Shown: positions 34,076 through 45,825 of the stretch, piece after piece
Layout of the letters: every line of letters begins with the position of its first letter
Numbering within the stretch: the stretch's first letter is position 1
DNA from: Hexactinellida sp. DTS-2022
Taxonomy: Eukaryota; Porifera; Hexactinellida
Assembly: GCA_028753945.1 (NCBI GenBank)
Contig: JAPNXP010000012.1
Location: 2,294,001 to 2,358,000 of the forward strand
DNA: 64,000 nt
Direction: 5' to 3'
Made by a program: the position numbers and the translations under genes
Notes under the pieces: generated by a model
Database searches by the model: none
Seen by the model: the letters and a program-made list of their open reading frames with translations, nothing else
Told to the model about the DNA's origin: nothing

Positions 34076-36643
34076 TTATTGCGTCTTTGTTTTTTTTATA
34101 TTTACTTGTTCGACTGCACTTTTTTTTCTCTTTTGTACAGGACGGCCTTTTCCTTTTACAGTCTTTGGATTTAAAATAATGCATGTATCTTGTTGGGTAT
34201 GCCCACTCATCTTCCAATCTTCCTTTATAAGTTTATGTCTTATTTCTTTTATTGTTTCACGCAATTTATTAGTATTTTCTTGTGAAATCGATGCTACATG
34301 AGCTAAATTCTTAAAATCTGCACAAAGGATTGTGAATCTATCATCTCTGGTCGTATTTGGTGTTTCTCCCTGTTCGACTGTGGGGTGTGAAATGTATAAA
34401 TTTTGAATATATTCGTTCATTTGGAGATCTGTCTTGAAAAACCAGATCTGGGAAATGACTTCTTCAGGAATATGTTCTATTTGTTTGTGTATATAAAGGC
34501 GGATCATATGCCTACATGGAAGTCGCCAGCAACATGGGAAGAGACAAGTACAGGATGTTAGAGTAGTCTGTCTCTTAGTCTCATACCAATTACGATCTTT
34601 GGAACTCAAGGATAGAGCTAGATCACAAGCTTGTAAATCTGTATCGGTAAAAGGTTCTGTATCTTCATTCGCTAGATTTGAGTCTGAAGAAGAGGTTAAG
34701 CTTGAATTATTTGAAGCTTGAAATTGTATTGTGTAGGTGATCTCCTCTTCAGCCATGTGTTCCTGCGAGGAGCTTTCAGCAAATATCTGATAATCTATTA
34801 TTGAATAGTTTAAACAGCGGGAAATCTGAGACTTTAATAATTTCTGTGCAAAAGGACTAATACGATTTTTGAATTGCTGTTCAATTGGGTGGCATAAATT
34901 ACATTCAGTTGCTTGTCTCATGAGAAGGCGAGTGGAAATTCCCTCTCCTTCTTCAGCTATGCTCAGCCGATATTCTTCTAACTTTTTTTGCAAGATCTAC
35001 TAGTAATGTATGAGCTGTCAGAAAATGTTTAATTGCTGAATGGACTGCCTCTGCGCGTTGTGTAGAATGAACTCCCAGAGTAAAATGGCGCCAAGTCCAT
35101 CTAGCAGCCCATTGTTCTTTACGATTATACAGAGACTTTAACCATCTATTCTTCGCCTCATAAATACTTGAATGTACGGAATCTTCACGATTTTGGATTA
35201 AAGATAATAACCCTTCCCATTCTGAATCAAATTGTACACAAGAAAGAGAATCTTGTTTTTTGCAAATTTTCCACCACTCTTTTATGAATTTTATCCATTT
35301 TGCTTTTAGATTATCACCCTGGCCACTAAATAAAGGTTTGATGTGTGTCGTGCCATTTTTAGAAAGGTGAAACGTGCATAGTAAATGAGTTGTCCTGGGT
35401 AAAACTAAACATATAGCATTCGCCATACCTGGATCCCCGTCAGTAAACATTACATTCGGTGCTGTGCGAAAAACTTTAAGAAATTCTTTGAAGAGCCACT
35501 CAAATGATTCTAGATCCTCGTTTGTTAATAGAGAACATGCAATAATAACAGTTTTCCCATATTTGTTGATAGTTGTGAAAGCTCCAATTTTAAGAAAGTA
35601 CCTATTAGTCCCATAGGATGTGTCAAATAGGACGCAATTACTTTCGAAACCCTCTGCCCATATGTCAATACCACCCTCCAATACCCAGAAAACCTTCTCT
35701 AGACATCCATCAGAATCAGTAGTTGTATCGAAGTAAAGGTCCTTATCATCTTGTCGTTTCCTTAAGTATTCAGTAAAATTGGTAGCGTCGAATAATCTCT
35801 CTTCTCCACTAGGGGCAAATTTGTTGTAAATATCTTGATAATTCCATGAAATCTCAACACCTTGACGGCGACATTCACTTTCCAGTACTTGATTAATTTT
35901 CGAAGCCGAAAATCCAGCACGTCTTAGTTTATCACCTAATTCTATCAAGTCCGGTGGAATAGAACGAAGCGGAGCTTCAGCTAAACTGGAACCAATATTG
36001 TGTACAAGTTCATGATTGTGATTGAACATTCCTCCAGCAATAATCCAACCACCAATACATTCTTCAAGACGGATAAAAACTGGGCAATTACAGCGAAGAG
36101 AAATTGATCTTCGTAACACTCCACTTACAATAGGCTTCTTGGAGCGATGACATCTCAGATTCTTCTGAATGCCCCTATCTCTATTCGCAGCATTATAACC
36201 ACTCCAGTTTAAAGCAAAGCGCCCCCTCCAATTTTGAGGTTACTTGACCATATATTCAGTTCATTCTTTGCTTCTTCAGCACTTTCCCAAGGTCCTATTG
36301 ATATATCATCGGGTAAAACTATTTCTCTTCTGAAAATCACTTTTCCAGTTGAGCGGAGATTTTTAGAATGGACAGGTTCAGAGTTTTCCTCTTCTAACTC
36401 ATTAAATAGGGTTGAAGGTACAGCGAAATTAGCTTCAAGATATGTATGCGTTTTAATGTTTTGAAACGAAGAGGATTGACTTGCTTCCAAATCTTCGCTT
36501 GTGGACGTATTGCCATCATCTGTACAAGATATGTCTTGGAAATGGTTTGCTGATGATAACTGATAATTTGGAAAATTAATCGAATTTAGATAAGCATCAT
36601 CATCTATCGTTAATATTAATGAATTGTTAGCGTTTGCTTCCAT
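34076..36643 (-). pseudogene. MULE transposase with SWIM zinc finger, two frameshifts
   Basis: The acidic N-terminus (36209-36643) is followed by a FAR1/WRKY-like zinc-binding part with RCNCPVF and FNHNHEL. The MULE core follows with LFDTSYGTNRYF, FTDGDPGM and LLCTFHLSKNG, which supply the first two catalytic Asp and the C/H motif. The C-terminal SWIM finger is CTC then PCRHM (34076-34993). The frame breaks twice, each time in a homopolymer: a run of seven A near 34980 and a G run near 36225. Six A, or one G less, would restore the reading. The transposase would act on the inverted ends of 33274-36995 and on the related MITEs. It is inactive unless the indels are consensus errors. Confidence 0.9.
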
Positions 36644-37669
36644 AAAAATATAAATATACTTGATATATTATTGAAATAAATTATCTAAGTTACGAATATG
36701 TTTATGGAGTAAATATGTTACCAAACATTCCATACATATAGTAAAGTATGATTAATTAAAAGGACTATTACTAATAACACTTTAGGTGTGATTAATGAAT
36801 TACGCAATTATCACAAATTTCATTCGTTAACAGCAACCATATAATGAACAATTACAAAAGTGATGTAATTATATTTACTGACTATATTAGTTTAGATGAG
36901 AAGTTAAAGTCATTAAGTCATATCATATATTTGCTAGTTCAGTTACTGGTAACTGACTTCAGTTATCAGTAACTCAGCTCCATGTAAGTAATCTGTATTT
37001 TTATACACTAAAAATATGAATATTTTATTTACCTATAGCTCATTTTACGAAACCAGTTCCCTTACATCCACGGAATGCAAAATGTTGTCGAGGGGCAGAT
37101 GGAATATCGATCCTATCCGTATGATAGCATACAGATACACAACAATATGACTTGCGTTCACAGGTTAGTTTCCTATGCGAATAAGGAAGGCAAAGTTAGC
37201 GTTTATGATTAATTTTTCGAAAATACAACAGACCATAGCCTACTATACATAAGGCCTCACAGTAACAATTGAAATTTGGACCAGGGATGAGGTCGCCGAT
37301 CGATTATGAAAATGACGATTTATTCTTCCGATTGTCAAATTTGGTCAATCATGGTCTACCAAACATAAGACTTCACTTTTTTAAGAGAAATGTGGACCAA
37401 GTATGCAATAGTTGATGAAATACGAAATTGATTTATTCTATTTAATTGCCAAATTAAGTGAATCAGAAAGGGAAGTTCTTAAGGAATATGAACAATTAGC
37501 ACTTTAATTGTTAATAAAATAAACAAATACTATTAGAATTACACAGTGGAGGATGTTAAAACAATTAATCTAATTATTACAAATAATAACAAAATGCTTA
37601 ATCTTCCTTGAACGTGAACTTAAGTAAGAAAAACGTAGAAATGTAGGATCTGTACTGCCAATGAAAGAA

Positions 37670-40600
37670 CTAAGAATTAAACTTTTTCAATTTTCGTTTC
37701 TCTAATCCTTTAGAAATAACCTTAGAATTGTAATTTTTCACTTTATTAGCTATTAAACAATTTACTTCAATGAATACAACTTTGCGAAGAATCAAAGACA
37801 TATTTAATTTGCAAGAGGGACATTGTTCTCTCCAACTTCCATCAACAACTGAACAAACAAGATCCAGTAGAATCTGCCTAGATGGTCCTTCCACAAATAT
37901 CCGCATCAATTATGTATTTCCTTCGATAATAGTTAATATCTTCCAAACAGCTATTATGGAATCCAAGAGTAGCTCAGAGGGATATTTAGACCTCCACGAT
38001 CAGTAAGTTCCAATAGTCTATACTGAGATCCGGCTGATTCATCAAGTAGGAAATTTTTATCAATGATTAATATATCTTGACATATGTGGCATGGTGGACT
38101 ACGTTTAAGGTATTGGTGTGCGGCATATCCGGCTATAAAAGCTAATGATTGAGGTATTTGGGCATCACACTCAATGTTGGATAGATCTGAAATTTTATTA
38201 AGGAAAGGGTCAAGATCAAAATCAGTAATCGAAAATTCCTTCTCAGAAGAAAAGGATTGGATAAATTCTTGTAAAGAATAACTACAAGATTCAGACTGAT
38301 AGGAAAATAGATTTAAAATATTTGAAATTTTCAGACGTCGCTCAGCTTCTAATATTTGCAGATAAGAAATGTGGTAATTGGCACCTGACATCATACGATA
38401 AAGTCCGAATCGATGTTCCAAAGGGTCTGTCTGTAAGAAAGAGGTTAAAAGGTTTGAATATCCACATGTGCCCGCCAAATAGTTAGTTATTTGTGGTAAA
38501 ACAAGGCAGGCATGTCTTAAGCTTGTGAAAGTTTGTTTGCTTAATTTCCCATCTTTCCCAGGAAGTGAATCCCAAGCGGCTAACCAATAAACTATACGAT
38601 CTAAAAAGGCAAAGCGGTCGTCATTAAATGTGAATGGTTGAGAGGGCGGATCGTTTAAACGAACATGCTTGTATGGAGCATTTACATTGAACATTTTCCA
38701 TAAAGATAAGATAATGTCAAGAAAATCTGAAGTATTAGATTTATATGCAGCACAACGTTGGTCATTTTGAATGGTTAAAGCAGATATTGTGGATTCATGT
38801 ATGACCTTTAAAACTAATTTCACATTCTGACGTTCTAAACAAGAAGGAAAACATGCTTTAAATGTTAACCTTGGAGCTAGTTTTGCCAAGCTTTCTTTCT
38901 CAGAAAGATATAAGGTACGGACATCGCGGAAAGAAGCTGTGCACAGTCTCAAAGGATAGGAACAATAATTGGTTTGTATATCTTCTAAATTAGGGTAAAT
39001 AAAACTCTTACTCTCTGACTTTAGATTCAACCAGTTATTTCGTATTGTCTTCAATATGTGCACAAAATCAAAGGTGAGAAATAGGATCCGATTTGGATCA
39101 GAAGGATGCGGTACTTGAGTTTCCAGCTTACCATTTTTAGAGAAGAGTTTGAATAATTTTACATTGAGAGGATAGTTGTCGGTAGAGATAATATCTACAA
39201 CTAAACCACAAAGCTCTATATCTTGAATACATAATACCACTATAGCGAATATCGTTTCCGCTGTAAGAGAAGCACAGGGTAACAAACGAACAATACAGGA
39301 CCATTTTTTCTGAAGACTAGAGACCATGATAGCGAATACAGTTTTGACCGGATCTTCTGGTCTTAAACTAGCACCATATCTTACCACCAATATATGAAAT
39401 ATCCGATTTGACATGAATTTCGTCCATTTGGACAATTACATGTTTTTCAGGATCAGAGAAAGAATGAGTCGCTTGTTTGAGGAAGGGAAAATAGTCACTT
39501 TCAAGGCCAGATGAAGAATATAACTTGAGTAGAGTATTGACATGAGGAAGAGTTAGACAAAGCATCTGTTGGAGATATTTATAACAGGCTGGAGAAATTA
39601 AATGTGTTTTAAGAGCCAAAACTTGTGTTAGTACATTATATCTACGCCTGTTTTGAGGGACGAGGCTGTTTTCTAACTGGCATTGTATGAACTGCAGTCT
39701 TGAAAGTTCTGGATAATCAGTTGATTCTAAATCGGATTCATTAGTTTGCAAAGTATTGATGGCTTGTTTGATATGGTCTTTCGCTAAAGAGATATGTGAA
39801 CCAGTCGTCTCAGAAACAAAAGATTCACAGGGATGTGTTGATTTAGAAATATCAACAAGAATCGTTTCAAGTTGTCGTATATCACTAATTGAGTTTAGCG
39901 AAAGCGAACAAGGTTCTCCATTACAATTGGCTCTAACAGATAGATCAGAATGTACTATCAAGTACTTATTTACTTGGATATCGCTATTCATTAGACCAGG
40001 CTTTAATCCAGACATAATTTCCCGCGCGCCTAGATTTAGTTTGAGCTCGCTCACACGCGCCTAAATTACTCATTTTGTATGACGTCTATGGAAGCATCTA
40101 TCGATTTTCGCGCGCCTAAAAATGTTTCTTTCCAAATTCACGCGCCTCCAGGCGCGCTGCATACGCCTGGATGAAACCTTGCATTAGACTAGGGCGCATA
40201 AAAATTATACTCTTTTCGTCAGGATACCATAATGACCATGTTTTTGGCAAGGGAAGCAAAGATAACTTGTCAGGAATATCATGCAAACTGTTAATCTTGA
40301 ACTTCTCTACCTCTTCAGCTTCTGAATTCAAGCTAAGTGTTAAAGTTTGGTTGAATAGTTCATATTCTCTTAAGTCGAGGGGACGCCTGCGCTTAGCACT
40401 AGATTGATTTTATGATGGACAACCGGGTAGATAAACTGGTACAGCGACATCTTTCAGCATTGGGCTGACTCGAGGAATTTCACGGAAAGTTCCATCTCCA
40501 TTTGGAACTTTGTGGCTGTATTCTATATCTTCTTCGCGGAAATGTTTCACGCAAATATAAACAGCCTTCAATTCATCTAAATCATCCCTCCGAAGAGCCC

Positions 40601-40715
40601 TAAACCAGGAGTGTCTGAGTTCAGGTGGATTTTGTGGTAATTTGAAAACTGGTACAATTTCTGAAGAAGATTTGTAGTTGCTTTTGCAGCCAGGAGCCGA
40701 GCAGCAATTAGGCAT
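37670..40715 (-). pseudogene. THAP-domain P-element-like transposase B
   Basis: A THAP finger (CSAPGCKSNY, then VCVKHF) starts at the ATG at 40715. A TAA at 40410-40412 interrupts an otherwise continuous frame into the linker with KTWSLWYPDEK. A 185 bp MITE with 8 bp duplication cuts the gene at 39997-40181. The core holds MDEIHV, STDNYPLNVKLF and TDPLEHRFGLYR, the expected acidic residues. Frameshifts occur near 39385 and after DRGGLNIP near 37975. The C-terminal WREQCPSCK domain lies at 37670-37909. It has no introns at the two sites where C has them. It has at least four independent lesions, so it is dead. Confidence 0.9.
39997..40181. mobile_element. 185 bp hAT-type MITE inside transposase B
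   Basis: The perfect 8 bp duplication CATTAGAC lies at 39989-39996 and 40182-40189. The ends are CAGGCTTTAATCCAG and the inverted CGCCTGGATGAAACCTTG. The interior is a set of GGCGCGC words. The same family and size occurs at 48539-48722. Confidence 0.93.
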
Positions 40716-41320
40716 TTTCGAAAATTAAACAATACTAAAAGCTAAGGTAGAACAAGTAAACAAAATTAAGTACGGTTAAAACAAAGTTTATACACCAGAA
40801 GAACAGAGAGACTGAATATCCACTGATTACATGACTTACTAAAAACATTATACAATCAAATTATATATTCAAATGAATTTTCTATTGTTTTGGTAAATTA
40901 ATAATTACTAAACACTAACTATTTAACATTGTGGTTCATGTAGAATTACGGCTGCAACCGCATCCTTGGTCCAAATTTCCCTTAAAAAAGAAAAGTCTTA
41001 TGTTTGGTAGACCATGATTGACCAAATTTGACAATCGGAAGAATAAATCGTCATTTTCATAATCGATCGGCGACCTCATCCCAGGTCCAAATTTCAATTG
41101 TTACTGTGAGGCTTTATGTATAGTAGGCTATGAACAGACGAATTTGACCTTAAGCTAGCTCAAATATATCCACAAAAGGTTGATTTTTTTACATAAGAAA
41201 AAAGGGTAATACACAATTTACGTAAAATTGGTGAAAATGCCTAGAGTTACTCTTGGAGGCATTTTACGCGACCAATCCCTAGAGTAACTCATGGGGGAAT
41301 TTTACGTGACTTCCCCCTGG

Positions 41321-42637
41321 CAGTGGCGGATTAACCAAGGGGCTCGGGGGGGCACGTGCCCCAGGGCCCCAAAGCTTCAGGGCCCCCCTTGTTATTGGAA
41401 ATAATATTTATATAAAATGTTACTAATGGCAAAGCTGCCAACCTATTTGAGTCAAATCCCTGTACAGGACTCCAATTTTCCTCTGTACATTTACCAAAAT
41501 CCCTGTACACCTCCCAAATTTTTCTTCCTCGCTCCGCTCGCTCGTCCAAGAAATTAGTGTACACTCATACCTGCCAACCGTACAGGGATTTTAGCCATTT
41601 TGCTGTTCTGTACAGGGAATTATTACATCTGTACAGGGATTTTAAGTCGGGACAAAATTAATGATTGTAGATCAAATACATCTAAAAAATGTCTTTGCTC
41701 TCAAAATGTAGCATTTTGTTTAAGTAACAATTCCTAACTAACCGCATAGTGTTTGTCTCGCTCATGTAGGGAAATTTCCCTACATGAGCGAGATCAAATT
41801 TATTGGGTGTACAGGGATTTTTGCCAATGTTCAGGGGGAAATTGGAGCTCCGTACAGGGATACGACTCAAATAGGTTGGCAGGTATGTACACTACATATC
41901 AAAATTATCACTTTGGAAAGGAAGAATTACATACAGTACAGGTATTCCCTCTACGCTTGAATACATATATAAACTTACTAAGTTGTGCCTTTATGTGGTC
42001 AATGCAGAATGCATGGCAGAATATACTATCATCGCTGTAGACAGTTTTAGACATTATTTGACTCATAATTGTTAATTATTTAAAATTCCAGTACAAATTG
42101 AATAAATTCCTGTACACCTGTACAGAACAGCCAAAATGTTCAAATCCCTGTACGGTTGGCAAGTATGTAAGGGTCACGAGAATTGGCATAACTAATGTTC
42201 AAACTACAACCTTTCGGATTTTTTTGACAAGCAAATGTTTCAATAATTGACGAGAAGACGAGATCCTAAGAATGTCGTTCTCGATTGACATTATTGAGAG
42301 GAAAAGGGAAATAGTTATAGTACAGTAAACTCTCGTTCATACTGTCAGAATTATTTCGGTCAGAATACTGCCAGAATTAGTTCGCAATAATCGAAATTCG
42401 TATTAATTAACCAAAGTCATTAGTATACATTTGAATAGGCTGGTGAATTTAAAATGTCTTCCTTATCCCTGTTCGTATTAACGAGTCTACAGTATTACAA
42501 TAATACGCACCGTTGAACATCACGATTCTGTGGGACATATTACCGATTTTTTTAAATTTCTAGCAATAATAATCCTAGCGAGGAAAATGGGGCCTCACAT
42601 TCACAACTTGCCCCAGGGCCCAGCCCTCCTTGACCTG
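41321..42637. mobile_element. hAT-type insertion of 1.3 kb
   Basis: The 8 bp duplication CCCCCTGG flanks it (41313-41320, 42638-42645), and copy 1 of the repeat at 125-132 shows the empty site. The left end is CAGTGGCGGATTAACC; the right end ends GGGCCCAGCCCTCCTTGACCTG. Inside are inverted CTGTACAGGG-rich units ending GGTTGGCAGGTATG (about 41420-41890 and on to 42170, shared with 6765-7178) and a Tigger-like MITE at 42323-42492. No transposase is seen. Confidence 0.9.
42323..42492. mobile_element. pogo/Tigger-like MITE
   Basis: It follows TA and begins CAGTAAACTCTCGTTCATAC. It ends CGTATTAACGAGTCTACAG before TA. It is nested in the hAT-type insertion. Confidence 0.7.
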
Positions 42638-44141
42638 CCCCCTGGAGTTACTCTTGGAACGATTTTACGCAAGCAACCTATTGGCGTATTTTATTAACAC
42701 AGGTGCAGTAGCCTTTATATGTGGGGATTTTACGCGAGTTGGACCTTTCACCTAAATAAGCCTATTTATGATTACCTCCCTCAGCGTTATGGCCATAATT
42801 AGCCTCAATGTTATGGTTGAATAATTATAACTCATTCCACTACTCCAAATGCTGGTCATCGCACCTTATCTAAGATTTATTGTAAAAAATATGGATAAAA
42901 TTATTATTGTCAAATAGAAATCTAGTATATCTCAAATATTCGAAATTTATAATGAAGTCTTTGTATTTTGAATAAATTTTGGCCCCCTGAAGGTTAATAA
43001 TAAGTGAACCTGATTATATAATTACGCTTAAGGGTAAGTTCACTTTTGCATTGTTGTAATGAAAATAACTTAAGAATATTCGACAGGTTTAAGCGCCGTT
43101 GACTCTCTAAAATTTGAGAATATGTGATGTGATATTGAGCACCACTCATCATCCGATATAGTCCAAATTGATGCTCAATAGGATCATTCTGGAGTCTAGA
43201 GCTAAGAACATACTCAAATCCACAATTCTGAATGAGATGGGCAATGATTAATAGGAAAGTAATACAAGAATGGCGAAAACTAATGAAAGTTTGTGCACTA
43301 AGTTTCCCACCCTTCCCAATAGTAGAACTCCACCGCTTAAGCCAATTCGAAACTAAATCAAGAAAAACAAAACGCCAATCTTTGTCAGTAAGAGGTCTAG
43401 AATACTCGTCATTCAAGCGCACATGCTTAAAAGGTGTATTTATGTTGAAGATCTTCCAAATTTTACTTAATACATCAACAAAGTTTGAATTGTCATTTAT
43501 AGAATCCGGATGTAAATCATTTTGAATTTTAAGAGCTGCACAAGTTGACTCGTTGAATACACGAAGTGCTAAATTAACGTTCTGACGTTCTAAACTAGTG
43601 GGCCAACATACCTTAGAACTTAGCCGGTGAGCTTGCTTCATAGTAGAATGTTGTTCCATCTTGTACAATTTTCGTATATCATTAAACTTTGCCTCATTCA
43701 GTTTAGTAGTAGAATTAGTGATTGAAGGAAAGAGTTGCATATCTGGATATGAAAACGTAAGATCATAATCCTTCAAGTTTAACCAATTGTTTCTTATCGA
43801 TTTGATAATGTGAACAAAATCAAACAAGATATAAAGCTTTCTCTCTGGACAAGTTGGATGTTGAACAGCAGGAAGTAATGTCTTTTGATCAGAAGAAAAC
43901 AATTTAAATAAACATACATTCAGGGGATAATTATCTGTAACGAGAACTTCAACAAATAAATCACACTTTTCTATATCGTTGATTACAGAACTGACCATTG
44001 GGTATAATTCCTCAGCAGTAGAAAAGTTTGATGGGAGCAACCGTACAACTTGTGACCATTTTTTGGATAGACTAGAAATCATTATGGCAAAAACTTTTTT
44101 AGTTGGAGAAGTTGGATCAGTATCACCAATAACCTTTCCAC

Positions 44142-44205
44142 CTAAAAAATTAAATTTGCTTAAAAGTGCATAAGTATGTACTGCAAGTGAAACAACAGTA
44201 TTTAC
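44142..44205 (-). other. Intron 2 of transposase C
   Basis: 64 nt with GTAAAT donor and TTTTTTAG acceptor, phase 1. Its removal gives SYQGGKVIGDTDP, aligned with SYKGGRI in transposase A, which has no intron here. Confidence 0.85.
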
Positions 44206-44440
44206 CTTGATAAGAAATTGCTGGTGAAACGTGGATTTCGTCCATATTGAGAATAACATGTCGGTCCCTCTCACAAAAATCAGCAGTTAACTTTTTAAGC
44301 AGATGTAAATATTCGGTATCCAATCCTATACAGGAGGATAGAACTCGAATTGACTTTGTTGTTGGAAGAATAAGACAATCCAACGATTGAAAAAAACGAT
44401 AGCAAGCGGGTGATATCAAATGTGCTTTTAAGGCAATGGC

Positions 44441-44503
44441 CTAGAAGGAAATAAGAGGTAAACAATAAAGCACTACATGAGGTTAGAAAATTTATAATCT
44501 CAC
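44441..44503 (-). other. Intron 1 of transposase C
   Basis: 63 nt with GTGAGATT donor and CCTTCTAG acceptor. Its removal joins RRRYNVVTQ to AIALKAHLISPACY, which is continuous in A and B. Confidence 0.88.
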
Positions 44504-45384
44504 CTGGGTAACTACGTTATATCTCCGTCTTTTTTCTGAAACTAGCGAGTTTTCAAGTTGGCATATAACGAACTGGAGGAAGGGTAATAAAGGTGTCCTG
44601 TGTTGCAATTGCAGCTCACAGTGCTCAGTTAGTTCTGTATCTTCTAAAATTGATATAGAGGACTGTAATTTAATGGCTCAGGGTTTGGCTCGAAATTTGA
44701 AATATCATCAATTAGGGATTCGATCTGTCGTAGGTCTGATATTCGCTTAAGATGCAAGGGCACTTGGTGTTGGCAACTAACGGCTGAAACCATTAAATCT
44801 GAATTGATTGTTAACGTAGATTCGATGTTAACGGATTGGTCAAGGAGTTTCAGCTGTAAGATTTGCAAGGTGTTACTAGATGAGTACCACACTATCCAAT
44901 CTGGGCTTAGACGTAAATCAGGCAACTTAGTTTTAAGTTCCTCAAAAGAATCCAGAGCGAATCGTAATTTATCTTGTTGGTCTTGAACAATGCTATCATG
45001 AAGACCTTGAGCAAAATATTCTTCTTCCTTAGATTCTCGACTAAAACGCTTTGATGTCTGAGCAGTTGAAGTAAAATGAGATGGAAAACCATGGAAAATA
45101 ACTGGTACAGCATTAGGACTGTACGTTGGTCTAATGCGTGGTGTTTCAGTGTAGGTACCATCAGCTTGGAGAACCCTGTCAACTCTTATAATGTATTCTT
45201 CTCTAAAGTGATTTATACAAATAAATGTGTTGTTCTCTGATAGGTCACCAGCTATATCTCTATGGAGAGCTCGAATCCATTGATTCTTCAATTCAGGTGG
45301 GCCTTTCGGCAATCTGAAAACAGTAGCACTGGGGTGACCTCTGTAATTCGTCTTGCAGCCAAATACAGAACACATGTTAGGCAT

Positions 45385-45825
45385 TACGTATAAGGTTTAG
45401 ACTAACAAATATCAGTGAAAGATATAAAAAGTATTAAAAAAGTCTAAACAAATTAAATAAGGACGAAGATTCGAGTAAGCTTGAACAACATATTAATCGG
45501 TAATGGCTATTAAATGATAATTGCTAAGAAAATCTCCCGAGAAATCTCAAATTCATACTGTATCGATAATTTGAAAATTAATAAAATATATAGTAAATAT
45601 AATTTTAAAGTTTATGGGTCATTAATAATATCTTACATTATTACATTTAAAATGCATTCCTAACCAATTTTAAAAGTTAAATTCAGCTAAATATAGTATA
45701 TTTCACCTGTAAAGTTCCTAACTGAATGTATTATACAAAAATATCCAATGCACTTCTGTATCATCCATGGTCCATTTTTTTATTGTTGATTCCAGTCCTT
45801 ATATTACGTAGTTCACGGGTAACCT
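45385..45825. other. AT-rich gap between transposase C and the second DDE-OTU copy
   Basis: No gene or clear inverted end seen. Confidence 0.4.

Larger units (their letters stand above)
33274..36995. mobile_element. Mutator-like (MULE) transposon with inverted ends
   Basis: It begins CAGATTACTTATATGGAGCT and ends with the inverted counterpart ending TAAGTAATCTG. The arms of about 85 bp include a palindrome GTTACTGGTAACTGACTTCA. A MULE transposase fills the inside on the minus strand, and a 372 bp Helitron-like insertion lies at 33399-33770. The flanks are AT-rich, and a 9 bp duplication is not certain. Confidence 0.85.
37234..41132. mobile_element. THAP/P-like transposon B, full outline (3.9 kb)
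   Basis: Inverted arms 37234-37400 and 40967-41132 begin CATAGCCTACTATACATAA. The direct repeat AACAGAC flanks both sides (37227-37233, 41133-41139); P elements duplicate 8 bp. The arms contain GAAATTTGGACC and CAATCATGGTCTACC. The arms are unrelated to those of element A although the transposases are clearly related. Confidence 0.9.
41217..42805. repeat. 260 bp dispersed repeat, copy 2, split by an insertion
   Basis: The parts are 41217-41320 and 42646-42805. Joined across one copy of CCCCCTGG they match 35-297 from start to end with few changes. Confidence 0.9.
42994..45384 (-). pseudogene. THAP-domain P-element-like transposase C, intron-bearing, 3' truncated
   Basis: A THAP finger starts at the ATG at 45384 (CSVFGCKTNY, then ICINHF). 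The linker holds SPDWIVWYSS. Two clean introns are seen: 44441-44503 (63 nt, GTGAGA to TTCTAG, between NVVTQ and AIALKAH) and 44142-44205 (64 nt, GTAAAT to TTTTAG, inside SYQGGKVIG). The core has MDEIHV, VTDNYPLNVCLF and NDPIEHQFGLYR. A frameshift lies near 44670 before the first intron. The protein stops at 42994 within the region that precedes the C-terminal C-x-x-C domain, which is missing. No flanking inverted repeats were found, so the element is truncated. Confidence 0.88.
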
